Positions 1 through 8,679 of a stretch of 64,000 nucleotides of DNA are shown here, piece after piece (position 1 is the first letter of the stretch; each line of letters opens with the position of its first letter). Both the position numbers and the translations under genes were made by a program. Origin of the DNA: Ferruginibacter sp. HRS2-29 (GTDB taxonomy: Bacteria > Bacteroidota > Bacteroidia > Chitinophagales > Chitinophagaceae); assembly GCF_024343615.1 (NCBI RefSeq), contig NZ_RJUB01000143.1, positions 1 to 64,000 on the forward strand. Direction: 5' to 3'. The notes under the pieces were generated by a model. That model was given only the letters and a program-made list of their open reading frames with translations, was not told where the DNA came from and searched no databases.

Positions 1-45
1 GGCTTCTTATTCCTTCCTTGATATTTGTTATTTATCATTAAACGA

Positions 46-73
46 AAAGCCCTCCGATCACTCGGAGGGCTTT
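46..73 (-). terminator. Terminator-like hairpin after rplL
   Basis: A perfect 11-bp stem (AAAGCCCTCCG against CGGAGGGCTTT) with a 6-nt loop lies just beyond the rplL stop on the minus strand. The U-tract after the stem is short, so it may attenuate rather than fully stop transcription. In most Bacteroidetes rpoB follows rplL, and partial termination here would set the ratio of ribosomal protein to polymerase mRNA (inference). Confidence 0.7.
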
Positions 74-93
74 CAACATTATTGAACTTAGAA

Positions 94-465
94 TTAAGCT
101 ACTTCAACTTCAGCACCAGCTTCAGTCAATTTAGTTTTCAATTCTTCAGCTGTTGCTTTATCAACACCTTCTTTAACTGGTTTTGGAGCACCATCAACTA
201 AGTCTTTCGCTTCTTTCAAGCCAAGGCCAGTCAATTCTTTTACGATCTTAACAACCGCAAGTTTGTTTGCACCACCTGATTTCAGGATAACATCGAAAGA
301 AGTTTTTTCTTCTGCTGCTGCAGGGCCATCGCCACCACCGCTAACTACCACTGCTGCTGCAGCTGGTTCGATACCGTATTCAGTTTTCAAAAATTCAGCC
401 AGTTCCTGTACGTCTTTTACAGTCAGGTTAACCAGGCTTTCTGCTAATGCTTTTACGTCTGCCAT
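94..465 (-). CDS. rplL: 50S ribosomal protein L7/L12
   Basis: Encodes the 123-residue stalk protein that recruits translation factors (EF-Tu, EF-G, IF2, RF3) to the large subunit. The N-terminal dimerisation helix (about residues 1-35), an Ala/Gly-rich hinge (about 36-52) and the conserved C-terminal domain are all visible; the last contains [20 protein letters not shown]. The length is normal for the family. It is the last gene of rplK-rplA-rplJ-rplL on the minus strand, 109 bp beyond rplJ, and is followed by a terminator-like hairpin. The acidic, Ala-rich composition is typical. Confidence 0.98.
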   Translation of the reverse strand: MADVKALAESLVNLTVKDVQELAEFLKTEYGIEPAAAAVVVSGGGDGPAAAEEKTSFDVILKSGGANKLAVVKIVKELTGLGLKEAKDLVDGAPKPVKEGVDKATAEELKTKLTEAGAEVEVA

Positions 466-574
466 TTTGTTTACATTTTTCCCGCCTTCATTGTTTACAC
501 TCCGGCGGAGTTTAAAAAAATTTGTTTACTGCCTTTATGGTACCATCCGGCGCAGGTGTTATAATTTATAAAAA

Positions 575-1192
575 TTATGCTTGTGCTTCAGGAGCTGCGT
601 CATCCGCTGCTGCTGCAGGTGCATCAGTTGCCGGAGCTTCTGCTGCTGGTGCTTCAGTAGCCGGAGCTGCTTCAGCTGCCGGTGCTGCTTCTTCAGGAGC
701 CACCGCATTTTCCCTGTTTTGCAAAGCGCCCAATACACGCTGGATCGGAGATTGCAACAAGCCGATCACTTCACCGATCAATTCATTCTTGGTCTTGATC
801 TGGGTAAGTGCTTTCAGCTGGTTGTCGCCAACGAATATATCGCCATTGATGAATGCTGCTTTCAGTACAGGTTTTTCGTTGTTGTTTTCTTTACGGAAAC
901 CAGTGAGGATCATTGCAGGATCTTTCGGGTTTTCGCTGAACAACAAAGCAGTTACTTTATGCAGAGAATCGTAGACGCCTGCATATTTTTCTGCATCGAT
1001 GCTTTCCAATGCTTTTTTGATCAAAGTGTTCTTAGCCACTTTCATTTCTACCTGTTTGCTGAAGCAATGGCTGCGCAATTTACCTACCTGGGCCACAGTA
1101 AGGCTTTCGGTATCGGTAATGTAGAAATTATTATACTGAGAGAATTTGCCTTTCAGCAATTCTATCACGTCATTTTTTTCTTGTTTTGTCAT
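575..1192 (-). CDS. rplJ: 50S ribosomal protein L10 with Ala/Pro/Glu-rich tail
   Basis: L10 anchors the L7/L12 dimers at the stalk base and binds 23S rRNA next to L11. The N-terminal domain is recognisable (M-T-K-Q-E-K-N-D-V-I-E-L-L, then K-N-T-L-I-K-K-A-L), followed by the helical L12-binding region. The protein has 205 residues against about 165-175 in many bacteria. The excess is a low-complexity tail from about residue 167 made almost only of Ala, Pro, Glu, Thr and Asp. Such tails are known on L10 of several Bacteroidetes and the function is unknown. It sits between rplA and rplL in one transcription unit. Confidence 0.97.
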   Translation of the reverse strand: MTKQEKNDVIELLKGKFSQYNNFYITDTESLTVAQVGKLRSHCFSKQVEMKVAKNTLIKKALESIDAEKYAGVYDSLHKVTALLFSENPKDPAMILTGFRKENNNEKPVLKAAFINGDIFVGDNQLKALTQIKTKNELIGEVIGLLQSPIQRVLGALQNRENAVAPEEAAPAAEAAPATEAPAAEAPATDAPAAAADDAAPEAQA

Positions 1193-1231
1193 AACAAATA
1201 TTTTTTGTCAATCCTTCGCGTGAGCGATGAA

Positions 1232-1921
1232 TTAGTTTTGAACAGATTTTGTGTCAACCATAATGCCAGGGCTCATTGAGCTAGCCATGCTTACACCACG
1301 CAGGTAAAGACCTTTGGAAGTAGCAGGTTTCAATTTGATGATGGCGTTGATGAATTCCTGTGAATTCTCTACCAGCTTTTCAGGAGCGAAGCTCACGCGG
1401 CCGATAGAAGCGTGGATGATACCCACTTTATCCACTTTGAAAGCGATCTTACCACCTTTCAGATCGTTTACCGCACCGGCAACATCATTTGTTACGGTAC
1501 CGGTCTTAGGGTTTGGCATCAGGTTACGGGGACCTAACACTTTACCTAGTTTACCGATCTTAGGCATTACAGAAGGAGTAGCTACGATAACATCAATATC
1601 TGTCCAGCCACCTTCGATCTTGGTGATATATTCATCCAGGCCCACGAAATCAGCACCCGCTGCAGTAGCTTCGGCTTCTTTATCAGGAGTACACAAAACC
1701 AGAACTTTCTTGGTTTTACCGGTACCGTGTGGCAGGGATACAGTTCCACGGATAGCCTGATCCGCTTTCTTAGGATCTACTCCTAATTTTACGTGCAGGT
1801 CAACAGAACTGTCAAATTTTGTAGTATTTATTTCTTTCACTAATGCAGAAGCCTCTCTCAGCGTGTAAGCCTTGTTAGCGTCAACCTTAGCGTTTGCTAT
1901 TTTTCTTTTTTTAGTAATCAT
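1232..1921 (-). CDS. rplA: 50S ribosomal protein L1
   Basis: L1 forms the mobile L1 stalk that helps release deacylated tRNA and in many bacteria represses its own operon by binding the mRNA leader. At 229 residues it is full length. Recognisable segments are [14 protein letters not shown] near the N terminus, the signature [20 protein letters not shown] in the middle, and the closing K-G-L-Y-L-R-G-V. It lies 27 bp after rplK on the minus strand, so the two are clearly co-transcribed. Confidence 0.98.
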   Translation of the reverse strand: MITKKRKIANAKVDANKAYTLREASALVKEINTTKFDSSVDLHVKLGVDPKKADQAIRGTVSLPHGTGKTKKVLVLCTPDKEAEATAAGADFVGLDEYITKIEGGWTDIDVIVATPSVMPKIGKLGKVLGPRNLMPNPKTGTVTNDVAGAVNDLKGGKIAFKVDKVGIIHASIGRVSFAPEKLVENSQEFINAIIKLKPATSKGLYLRGVSMASSMSPGIMVDTKSVQN

Positions 1922-1948
1922 TGTAGAAAAGTTTATTGAGGTTGACGA

Positions 1949-2395
1949 TTAGTTATTTTCCCATGGAGCTTTACCATCCACTGTTAAACCCATACTGCGT
2001 GCAGTACCGGCGATCATGCTCATAGCGCTGTTTAATGTAAAGGCGTTCAGATCAGCCATTTTATCTTTAGCGATCTCTTCTACCTGAGCCCAGGTAACCT
2101 TACCAACTTTTACGCGGTTTGGTTCTTTACTTCCGCTCTGGATCTTTGCAGCATCCATCAGCTGTACAGCAGCAGGAGGTGTTTTGATGATGAAGTCGAA
2201 TGATTTGTCTGCATACACAGTGATCAACACTGGTAATACTTTTCCGGGTTTATCCTGGGTGCGTGCATTGAACTGCTTGCAAAACTCCATGATGTTGATA
2301 CCCTTTGAACCCAAAGCCGGACCGATCGGCGGCGCTGGATTGGCTTGTCCTCCTTTACACTGGAGCTTTACATAGCCGGTGATTTCTTTTGCCAT
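1949..2395 (-). CDS. rplK: 50S ribosomal protein L11
   Basis: L11 binds the GTPase-associated centre of 23S rRNA and is needed for stringent-factor activation. The 148-residue protein shows the N-terminal signature ([22 protein letters not shown]) and the C-terminal RNA-binding end with G-T-A-R-S-M-G. It is the first gene of the L11-L1-L10-L7/L12 unit. Unusually, nusG is not directly upstream; about 3.3 kb with a susD fragment and a membrane sulfatase separate them. A good promoter lies about 100 bp ahead of this gene. Confidence 0.98.
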   Translation of the reverse strand: MAKEITGYVKLQCKGGQANPAPPIGPALGSKGINIMEFCKQFNARTQDKPGKVLPVLITVYADKSFDFIIKTPPAAVQLMDAAKIQSGSKEPNRVKVGKVTWAQVEEIAKDKMADLNAFTLNSAMSMIAGTARSMGLTVDGKAPWENN

Positions 2396-2713
2396 TTTTT
2401 AAAATGTTTTTGGTGATAACGTCCGGGCAATTACCAGGACTTCCAAATTCCGCATTAACGGAACAAATTCCTAAAGAACTAATTTGGGCGGCAAAAGTAC
2501 ATAATTTTTTGATTCTGACAAATCAAAATTTAAATTAATAACGACAGGGTAATGCCTACGGTGGAAATGCGAACTTCCGGGAAATAGACTGAAAAACCTA
2601 CGGTGAAGTCTATTTTGAATAGTATCCCCTATTTATAAGATTACATTAGAATTTGTTCGCATTTTTAATTAAAACATAAGAAAAAATTTAAAAAGTCTCC
2701 TTTTCTCTCATAC
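2396..2713. other. Intergenic region ahead of rplK and the susD fragment
   Basis: This 318-bp gap carries the rplK promoter (2492-2522) and a roughly 90-nt leader. The part from about 2525 to 2700 is AT-rich with no recognisable gene, and no promoter fitting the susD fragment was seen. AT-rich DNA passes directly into the middle of a susD-like reading frame near 2705. Confidence 0.6.
2492..2522 (-). promoter_or_regulatory. Bacteroidetes-type promoter of the rplK operon
   Basis: On the minus strand TTTG (2519-2522) is followed after 19 bp by TACTTTTG (2492-2499). This fits the TTTG / TAnnTTTG -33/-7 architecture of Bacteroidetes. The predicted start lies about 90 nt ahead of the rplK ATG, leaving room for a leader that L1 or another r-protein could bind. 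It shows that the r-protein operon can be transcribed without nusG read-through. Confidence 0.7.
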
Positions 2714-3697
2714 GTGCACGTCGACATCCTGCGGTATTGGGGCGAAGGCAGCGAGCGGAACTCCACACTGAAAGGCATTCCGTTTGTTTCCACTTTTGAT
2801 ATCGAACAAAAGCCTTCAAGGCCTACCGTGAAAGTAACCTACGATTCTATCATCAAAAATCTCTGGGATGCAAAAGCGCTGATGCAGGATATGGACAACG
2901 ATATACAATCCCCTACCAGCACGGCCGCAACAGCCCGTGGATATATCGATGAACTTGGTGTGAATGCTACTCTGGCCCGCATTTACAATTATGCCGGCGA
3001 AAGCGATAGTGCTATCAAATATTCCAGCCTCGCTATTACGGCAAGGCCTTTGGCCAACCGCACTAACTTCCCGCTGATTTGGCAGGATGCCAATACATCG
3101 GAAGTAATCTGGTCTGTAAAATTTACTCCGCTTAATTCGGGTGTAGGAGACAACGTGTATTACCCTGTTGGTAACCGTGCTTCCTACAGGCCAACTACTA
3201 ACCTCATCAGCCTTTACGATCAGACAAATGATGTGCGTTTTGCTTCTTATTTCAGGACAATCGGCACAAGGCTGGTATTGACCAAATATCTTGCAAAGCA
3301 GGCTGCGTTGAGCAAACCGGACGGTATCACCGACTTTAAAGTTTTGCGCACCGGCGAAATGTACCTCATCCGTGCAGAAGCCTATACCAGGAAAGGACAG
3401 GATGTGTTGGCATTGGCGGATCTGAACACATTGCGCTCAACCCGTATCAGCGGATTCATAGCAGGTAGCGAAACAGGTACTGCATTGCTGAACGCGATCT
3501 TTACGGAAAGAAGAAAAGAACTGGTGTGCGAAAATCAGCGTTGGTTTGATCTGAAACGCACGAACCGAACCATTAACAGAACCACCAACTGTACTGGCTT
3601 CTGCACTCTTGCCCCTGATGCCCGCGAATGGGTATGGCCGGTTCCGCAAACGGAAATACTGGCGAATGGAAGTATTGAGCAGACGGATGGATACTGA
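2714..3697 (+). pseudogene. 5'-truncated SusD/RagB-family gene (C-terminal two thirds)
   Basis: The reading frame matches the C-terminal part of SusD-like outer-membrane glycan-binding lipoproteins: tetratricopeptide-like helices (A-T-L-A-R-I-Y-N-Y-A-G), Y-L-I-R-A-E-A-Y-T-R, the L-N-T-L-R motif, E-R-R-K-E-L-V-C-E-N-Q-R-W-F-D-L-K-R, and a closing W-P-V-P-Q-T-E-I. Family members usually have about 450-600 residues with a lipoprotein signal; only 327 codons remain. The only upstream start is GTG, and the frame is stopped by TAA at 2666. The signal peptide, the first ~150-200 residues and any susC partner are missing. It is best read as a remnant, probably not expressed as a working binding protein. 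Confidence 0.85.
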
Positions 3698-3709
3698 TTT
3701 TTTTAAAAT

Positions 3710-3763
3710 ATAATGGATAATGATATAATGGATAATATTATCCATTATATCATTATCCATTAT
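3710..3763. repeat. 54-bp perfect palindrome without loop
   Basis: Two 27-base arms built from ATAATGGATAAT-like units are exact reverse complements with no spacer. The palindrome sits between the 3' ends of the convergent susD remnant and the LtaS-like gene, where it could act as a bidirectional terminator. The arms are themselves internally repetitive. Confidence 0.9.
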
Positions 3764-3768
3764 CATCA

Positions 3769-5613
3769 TCATTTACTGAGATAATCACCGAAACTCAATT
3801 GCTGGATTGTTTTGCCTTTAGCCGTATCTGTTGAAGATAATATGCCTGAAGTTTCGATCGCTTTTTTCCCTATGTTGTCGAAGATGAAATAATTACCAGG
3901 CTGCACAAAACCATACCCATTGTTGAAACAGAAATAGGCCCATTGCGGAGCTTGTTTGTCCAGCATATTCCGGCTCCACACAAATTTTTTGGAAGGCAGC
4001 CCGAGTTGTGTCAGTATGGTTGCGGCGATATCTACCTGTGAAGCGGTATTGGTTTTAGTGATACCCGTTTCGCGTAGCGCACCTCCGAGGAAAAGGACAG
4101 GTATTTTGAAATCGTCTATTTTTTTTCCGGTATGTGGCAATCTGTGGCCATGATCGGCGGTGATGACAAGCAGTGTATTTGCCCACCACGGCTGCTTTTG
4201 CGCCTGCTTTATAAAATCATATACCACCTGGTCGGTGTAATGCAATGAATTTAAAAACAGGGAGACATCATCGCTGCCTTTTATCACCGGGGCGAGCGGG
4301 GTTTCAAATGGTTCATGGCTGCTGAGCGTAAGCCAGGTGCAGAAAAACGGGGATGTTTCTTTGTTCAATCCATCTATTACTTTTTGCATCACCACCCCAT
4401 CATGCGCTCCCCATTTTGAATTCTGATCCTTTTCATCAAAATCATCTTTGGAGGTATATTTTTTAAAATTGCCCCCAAGCAGGTAAGCTTTCATATTGGC
4501 AAACTCGAGCTCGCCACCATAATAGAAAGAGGTATTATACCCGTTGGCTGCCAGTTCCTTGCTGAGCATTGGCAGTTTGGATGCTTTTACCGGTATCTTC
4601 ACGATGGAGGTAGTTGGTTGTGCAGGGTAACCACTCAATACTGCCACGATTCCTTTATCCGTGCGATCGCCGGAGGCGTACAGATTGGAAAAATAGATCC
4701 CTTCTCTTTTCAACTCGTTGAACCGTGGGGTTATGTCAATTCCTCCCTGCCGGAGGTGTGTGGCTTTTTCGGTAAAACTTTCCCATACGATGAAGATCAC
4801 ATTCGTTTTTATGCCGGATTTTATTTGCAGGATAGAATCTGTTTGTGCGCCGGAAGCAAAAAGGCTATCGCGAATGGCCTCTGCATCTTTGGGTGCAACA
4901 TACAGAAATGGATTGCTTTTGGATTCCGTGTTGTGTGAAAGCGAATGCATGAAATTCCACGGAGCATTGATGGATGCCTGGTTGACGAAATTACTGGAAG
5001 AAAAATATACGGTACTCTGATTGAGCGGAGCCAGTTGAAATCCTCCACGGATGGGTATGATGAAAGTTGCCAGCAGCAACAGCAGCACGAGTGCCTGCAG
5101 CCATTGGGGACTGGCGATTTTCATCTTGCTTAAATCCCTCCTGATAAATTTGTTGAAGAAAAACAAGGTAGAAAGAAATGCGGCCAGAAACCCGAGCAAT
5201 ATCCATATCAACGGCAGGTTGGAAACCGATGCCCAGGCTTCTTTCGGGTTACTGAGGTACTTGAGCGGGCTGGCATCAATACGGTAGCCCCATGCTTTGT
5301 ATATGTTGATATCCGTACCAATGAGCAGCAGCACAAAAAATAATACGATGCCTGTGTAGATTTTGTATATCGTTGGTTTTTGAAAAAAAGAAAGGAAGAT
5401 ACCCGCCAGAACGAAAAGTCCGGCAGGAAGCGTTATGTACGCAGCCATGGACATATCCATGCTGGCACCGTACCAAAGGCTTCTGAAGATATCTGAAATG
5501 GGAACCGTTTTGGTAAGGCCAGGGTTGCAGAGATAGAAAAACAGCCTGGCGACTTCAAAAAGAATTATCCAGCAGAGCCAGTATTTTAATATAAAAAGTA
5601 TTCTTGGGCGCAT
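3769..5613 (-). CDS. LtaS-like membrane sulfatase / phosphoglycerol transferase family
   Basis: A membrane-anchored member of the alkaline-phosphatase superfamily, related to lipoteichoic acid synthase and other phosphoglycerol or phosphoethanolamine transferases. About five hydrophobic segments occupy residues 1-190. They are followed by a periplasmic sulfatase domain with the metal-site acid in V-W-E-S-F, the nucleophile-like Thr in G-D-R-T-D-K-G and the metal-binding D-H in V-I-T-A-D-H-G-H-R-L. The track-style start at 5619 would be TTG, so ATG at 5613 (M-R-P-R-I-L-F) is preferred, giving 614 residues. The substrate cannot be told; Gram-negative homologues modify lipids or glycans. It lies in the insert between nusG and rplK. 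Confidence 0.85.
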   Translation of the reverse strand: MRPRILFILKYWLCWIILFEVARLFFYLCNPGLTKTVPISDIFRSLWYGASMDMSMAAYITLPAGLFVLAGIFLSFFQKPTIYKIYTGIVLFFVLLLIGTDINIYKAWGYRIDASPLKYLSNPKEAWASVSNLPLIWILLGFLAAFLSTLFFFNKFIRRDLSKMKIASPQWLQALVLLLLLATFIIPIRGGFQLAPLNQSTVYFSSSNFVNQASINAPWNFMHSLSHNTESKSNPFLYVAPKDAEAIRDSLFASGAQTDSILQIKSGIKTNVIFIVWESFTEKATHLRQGGIDITPRFNELKREGIYFSNLYASGDRTDKGIVAVLSGYPAQPTTSIVKIPVKASKLPMLSKELAANGYNTSFYYGGELEFANMKAYLLGGNFKKYTSKDDFDEKDQNSKWGAHDGVVMQKVIDGLNKETSPFFCTWLTLSSHEPFETPLAPVIKGSDDVSLFLNSLHYTDQVVYDFIKQAQKQPWWANTLLVITADHGHRLPHTGKKIDDFKIPVLFLGGALRETGITKTNTASQVDIAATILTQLGLPSKKFVWSRNMLDKQAPQWAYFCFNNGYGFVQPGNYFIFDNIGKKAIETSGILSSTDTAKGKTIQQLSFGDYLSK

Positions 5614-5662
5614 GAGCAATGAATAATGTACAATGTTAGGAAATTTGTGCGGGATGGCAACC

Positions 5663-5760
5663 GGTTGACTACCGCGGGTTGACTACCGAAGGTTGACTAC
5701 CGAAGGTTGACTACCCGGAGTTGACTACCGAAGGTTGACTACCCGGAGTTGACTACCCAA
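5663..5760. repeat. Seven tandem 14-bp repeats
   Basis: Seven uninterrupted 14-bp units, variants of GGTTGACTACCGAA with the last bases alternating between CGAA, CCGG, CGCG and CCAA. They lie upstream of the LtaS-like gene and downstream of nusG. The register is constant across all 98 bp, so the array arose by tandem duplication. Confidence 0.95.
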
Positions 5761-5773
5761 AACATCCCGCATA

Positions 5774-5800
5774 AAAAAACCCCATCCGAAGATGAGGTTT
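5774..5800 (-). terminator. Intrinsic terminator of nusG
   Basis: On the minus strand a 9-bp stem (AACCTCATC / GATGGGGTT, one G-U pair) closed by a TTCG tetraloop is followed by seven T. It ends the tuf-trnW-secE-nusG transcript, so nusG and rplK are separate transcription units here. Confidence 0.85.
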
Positions 5801-5819
5801 GAATATTTTGAATAAATCC

Positions 5820-6419
5820 TTAGATGATCTTTTCTACCTGCATATAGCTTAATTCTACCGGTGTAGCCCTTCCGAAGATCTTCACCTGTACTTTCAGCTT
5901 TTTCTTTTCGTCGCTCACTTCTTCGATCACGCCATTGAAATCGTTGAAAGGCCCGTCGATGATCTTGATGGTTTCGCCGATGATGAATGGTTCGTTCATC
6001 GTGATACCGCCTACTTCACTCATTTCATCCACTTTACCAAGCATTTTGTTTACCTCGGCTTTGCGCAATGAAATGATATTCCCTTTAGATCCTTTTCCGT
6101 CGGTGAGAAAGTGCATCACGTTGCTGATATTGCTTACGTGCTGGATGATGTCATCTGTCAACTTTCCATCAGCCACTTCCATCATGATATAACCAGGGTA
6201 GAAGTTACGCTCACGCATTACCTTTTTCCCGTTGAGTACTTTGTAAACTTTTTCTACCGGCAGGAATATCTGCTTTACAACTTTATCCCAGCCATTGCGT
6301 ACGATATCCTTATCCAGGTATTCTTTTACTTTACGTTCTTTACCACTTACTACCCTCAGAACATACCACCGGCTGTCTTTTTCTACTGCTGCTGTAATTG
6401 GTGTTGTAGTCGGTTCCAT
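5820..6419 (-). CDS. nusG: Transcription termination/antitermination factor NusG
   Basis: NusG binds RNA polymerase and links it to Rho or to the leading ribosome. The 199-residue protein has the N-terminal NGN domain (W-Y-V-L-R-V-V-S-G-K-E-R-K-V, then F-Y-P-G-Y-I-M-M-E) and a C-terminal KOW domain (I-K-I-I-D-G-P-F-N-D-F-N-G-V-I-E-E-V). Its start overlaps the secE stop by one base (TAATG), so translation is coupled. A terminator follows directly, and rplK, its usual downstream neighbour, is displaced by about 3.3 kb. Confidence 0.98.
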   Translation of the reverse strand: MEPTTTPITAAVEKDSRWYVLRVVSGKERKVKEYLDKDIVRNGWDKVVKQIFLPVEKVYKVLNGKKVMRERNFYPGYIMMEVADGKLTDDIIQHVSNISNVMHFLTDGKGSKGNIISLRKAEVNKMLGKVDEMSEVGGITMNEPFIIGETIKIIDGPFNDFNGVIEEVSDEKKKLKVQVKIFGRATPVELSYMQVEKII

Positions 6420-6616
6420 TATCCTTTGAATAAAGAGTAAATAAATTTAATTGAACCGCTGGCGATGAAATCCATCAATGCTACTATAGCAGTGATGAAG
6501 ATAGTAGCGCCCAAAACGATCATTGTAGATTGCTGTAGCTGCTCCCATGTAGGCCAGCTCACTTTCTCTACCATTTCGCGGTAAGATTCCTTTACAAAAA
6601 CGCTGAATTTGTTCAT
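6419..6616 (-). CDS. secE: Preprotein translocase subunit SecE
   Basis: SecE stabilises SecY in the SecYEG channel of the inner membrane. This is the short 65-residue bacterial form: an amphipathic N-terminal helix (Y-R-E-M-V-E-K-V-S-W-P-T-W-E-Q-L) with the conserved W-P-T-W, followed by a single membrane span (about residues 32-55). It lies between tRNA-Trp and nusG, the standard order, and its stop overlaps the nusG start. Confidence 0.96.
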   Translation of the reverse strand: MNKFSVFVKESYREMVEKVSWPTWEQLQQSTMIVLGATIFITAIVALMDFIASGSIKFIYSLFKG

Positions 6617-6717
6617 ACTTTAAATGTTTAAAAAGTTCAAGAGGTTCAAGAGGTTCAAAACGTTTGAAAGACATATACCTTTTAAACGTTTTGAACTTTT
6701 TCAAACCTTGAACTTTA
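6617..6717. repeat. GTTCAA-type degenerate inverted repeat
   Basis: Short units such as GTTCAAGAG and GTTCAAAACGTTT are repeated in the left half and answered by inverted copies (AAACGTTTTGAAC, CCTTGAAC) in the right half, so the segment can fold into a long imperfect hairpin. Similar sequences occur at 8757-8829 and 21045-21170. Confidence 0.8.
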
Positions 6718-6721
6718 TTCG

Positions 6722-6792
6722 CACGGGCACTAGGATTCGAACCCAGATCAAAGGTTTTGGAGACCCGTATGCTACCGTTGCACCATGCCCGT
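6722..6792 (-). tRNA. tRNA-Trp (CCA)
   Basis: The minus strand folds as a tRNA: acceptor ACGGGCA/TGCCCGT, a D arm, an anticodon loop CTCCAAA with CCA, and a T arm GGGTTCGAATCCTA. The discriminator is G, as expected for bacterial tRNA-Trp. CCA is not encoded. It lies between tuf and secE, a conserved position. Confidence 0.97.
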
Positions 6793-6796
6793 AAAA

Positions 6797-6903
6797 AAGC
6801 TAAAAGCTATTCCGAGACAATCGGAACAGCTTTTAGTTAATATTGTAAAGATAAATAATTATCCAATACAAAGCCTCAAGGCTAACAGCTAAAAGCTATT
6901 GCT
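6797..6903. repeat. AGCTAAAAGCTATT-type inverted repeat between tuf and tRNA-Trp
   Basis: AGCTAAAAGCTATTCCGA is followed by TCGGAACAGCTTTTAG, and further copies of AGCTAAAAGCTATTG occur near 6888. The first pair forms a stable hairpin just after the tuf stop and may mark tuf mRNA 3' processing or partial termination. Confidence 0.7.
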
Positions 6904-6908
6904 AAAGC

Positions 6909-8096
6909 TTATTTGATGATTTCAGTCACCTGACCTGCACCTACTGTACGGCCACCTTCGCGGATCGCAAACTTAAGACCTTTTTCCATCGCGATTGGCT
7001 GGATCAAAGTAACGTGTAAGTTTGTGTTATCACCAGGCATAACCATTTCAGTACCTGCATTCAAAGTAACTTCACCAGTTACGTCCGTAGTACGGAAGTA
7101 GAACTGAGGACGGTATTTGTTGAAGAACGGAGTATGACGTCCACCTTCTTCTTTGCTCAATACGTAAACTTCACCTTTAAATTCAGTGTGCGGAGTGATA
7201 GAACCTGGTTTGCAAAGAACCATACCACGACGGATCTGAGTCTTTTCAATACCACGCAACAGAAGACCTGCGTTATCACCTGCTTCACCTTCGTCAAGCA
7301 ATTTCTTGAACATTTCAACACCTGTACAAACTGATGACAATGGTTTTTCCATCAAACCAACGATTTCGATTGGTTCACCAACTTTGATACGGCCCCTTTC
7401 GATACGACCAGTTGCTACAGTACCACGACCAGTGATTGAGAATACGTCCTCAACACTCATCAGGAACGGAAGATCAACTAACCTTGGAGGTAATGGAATG
7501 TAGCTATCTACAGCGTCCATCAGTTCAGTTATTTTACCAACCCATTTTTCGTCACCAGCCAAAGCGCCGGTTGCAGAACCCTGGATGATCGGTGTGTTAT
7601 CACCATCGAAACCGTAAGAGCTAAGCAATTCACGGATTTCCATTTCAACCAGTTCCAATAATTCCGGATCATCAACAAGATCTACCTTGTTCATGAATAC
7701 CACGATCTGAGGTACACCTACCTGGCGAGCCAGAAGGATGTGCTCTTTAGTCTGTGGCATCGGACCATCAGTTGCAGCAACTACCAGGATAGCGCCATCC
7801 ATCTGAGCAGCACCAGTGATCATGTTCTTAACATAATCGGCGTGACCAGGACAATCTACGTGAGCGTAGTGGCGAGTATCAGTAGCATACTCAACGTGAG
7901 CTGTATTGATTGTGATACCCCTTTCTTTTTCTTCAGGAGCACCATCGATATCATCATAATTCTTTTTCTGCGCTAAACCTCTTTTTGACAAAACATCGGT
8001 TATAGCGGCTGTAAGTGTTGTTTTACCATGATCCACGTGACCGATAGTACCAACGTTAAGATGGGGCTTATCCCTCTTGAATGATTCTTTTGCCAT
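6909..8096 (-). CDS. tuf: Elongation factor Tu
   Basis: EF-Tu delivers aminoacyl-tRNA to the ribosome in a GTP-dependent manner. The 395-residue protein has the P-loop [10 protein letters not shown], the switch I segment [16 protein letters not shown], and N-K-V-D for guanine recognition, followed by both beta-barrel domains ending in G-A-G-Q-V-T-E-I. It is preceded by four tRNA genes and followed by tRNA-Trp, secE and nusG on the same strand. Codon usage is strongly biased, as expected for a highly expressed gene. Confidence 0.99.
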   Translation of the reverse strand: MAKESFKRDKPHLNVGTIGHVDHGKTTLTAAITDVLSKRGLAQKKNYDDIDGAPEEKERGITINTAHVEYATDTRHYAHVDCPGHADYVKNMITGAAQMDGAILVVAATDGPMPQTKEHILLARQVGVPQIVVFMNKVDLVDDPELLELVEMEIRELLSSYGFDGDNTPIIQGSATGALAGDEKWVGKITELMDAVDSYIPLPPRLVDLPFLMSVEDVFSITGRGTVATGRIERGRIKVGEPIEIVGLMEKPLSSVCTGVEMFKKLLDEGEAGDNAGLLLRGIEKTQIRRGMVLCKPGSITPHTEFKGEVYVLSKEEGGRHTPFFNKYRPQFYFRTTDVTGEVTLNAGTEMVMPGDNTNLHVTLIQPIAMEKGLKFAIREGGRTVGAGQVTEIIK

Positions 8097-8233
8097 TGTT
8101 TAAATTTTAGTGTTTGTTTTGAAAATTGGCCGCATTTAAAGTCTGTAACCGCCGACTTTTATTCGTTGTGCTTTCGCACTTTGTATGTTTCTTTTCACCT
8201 CCTTTCCGTTCTGCCTCTTTCAATTTAAAAGAG

Positions 8234-8305
8234 AGCCATCAGTGAGAATCGAACTCACGACCTCTTCCCTACCAAGGAAGCGCTCTACCCCTGAGCTACG
8301 ACGGC
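8234..8305 (-). tRNA. tRNA-Thr (GGT)
   Basis: Minus strand: acceptor GCCGTCG pairs with TGATGGC using two G-U pairs, anticodon stem CTTCC/GGAAG with loop TTGGTAG, anticodon GGT, and T arm GTGAGTTCGATTCTCAC. No encoded CCA. It is the last tRNA before tuf. Confidence 0.96.
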
Positions 8306-8317
8306 TTGATAGAGTTG

Positions 8318-8386
8318 TCAGAAGTTAGTTGTCAGATGTCAGTATACCATTACCGGTAACTTACACCTGTCAACTGACAACTTTTC
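8318..8386. repeat. GTTGTCAG-type inverted repeat between two tRNA genes
   Basis: GTTGTCAGAAGTTAGTTGTC on the left is answered by CTGTCAACTGACAAC on the right, a local degenerate inverted repeat in the spacer between tRNA-Thr and tRNA-Gly. It may help in processing of the tRNA-tuf precursor. Confidence 0.65.
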
Positions 8387-8390
8387 AATG

Positions 8391-8463
8391 AGCGGAAGAC
8401 CGGGCTCGAACCGGCCACCTGAAGCTTGGAAGGCTACCGCTCTACCAAATGAGCTACTTCCGC
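8391..8463 (-). tRNA. tRNA-Gly (TCC)
   Basis: Minus strand: acceptor GCGGAAG/CTTCCGC, D arm TAGCTCATTTGGTAGAGC, anticodon loop with TCC, T arm CCGGTTCGAGCCCGG. No encoded CCA. It belongs to the tRNA cluster ahead of tuf. Confidence 0.97.
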
Positions 8464-8548
8464 TAATCAATTTGCAAATATGCAAATTATAAAAGAACTG
8501 TTCTACGATATACACTTTCGCCTATCTTCAAATGTATATATCGTATTG

Positions 8549-8631
<83 letters not shown>

Positions 8632-8679
8632 AAACCTTAAAACATAGAATATTCCGGTAAAACCGGAATATTCACCCTG

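Noticed and set aside
263-974. Plus-strand open frames opposite rplL and rplJ (Ala/Ser-rich or Cys-rich translations)
   Set aside because: They are shadows of the highly biased, GC3-patterned ribosomal protein genes on the minus strand; no start context or family resemblance.
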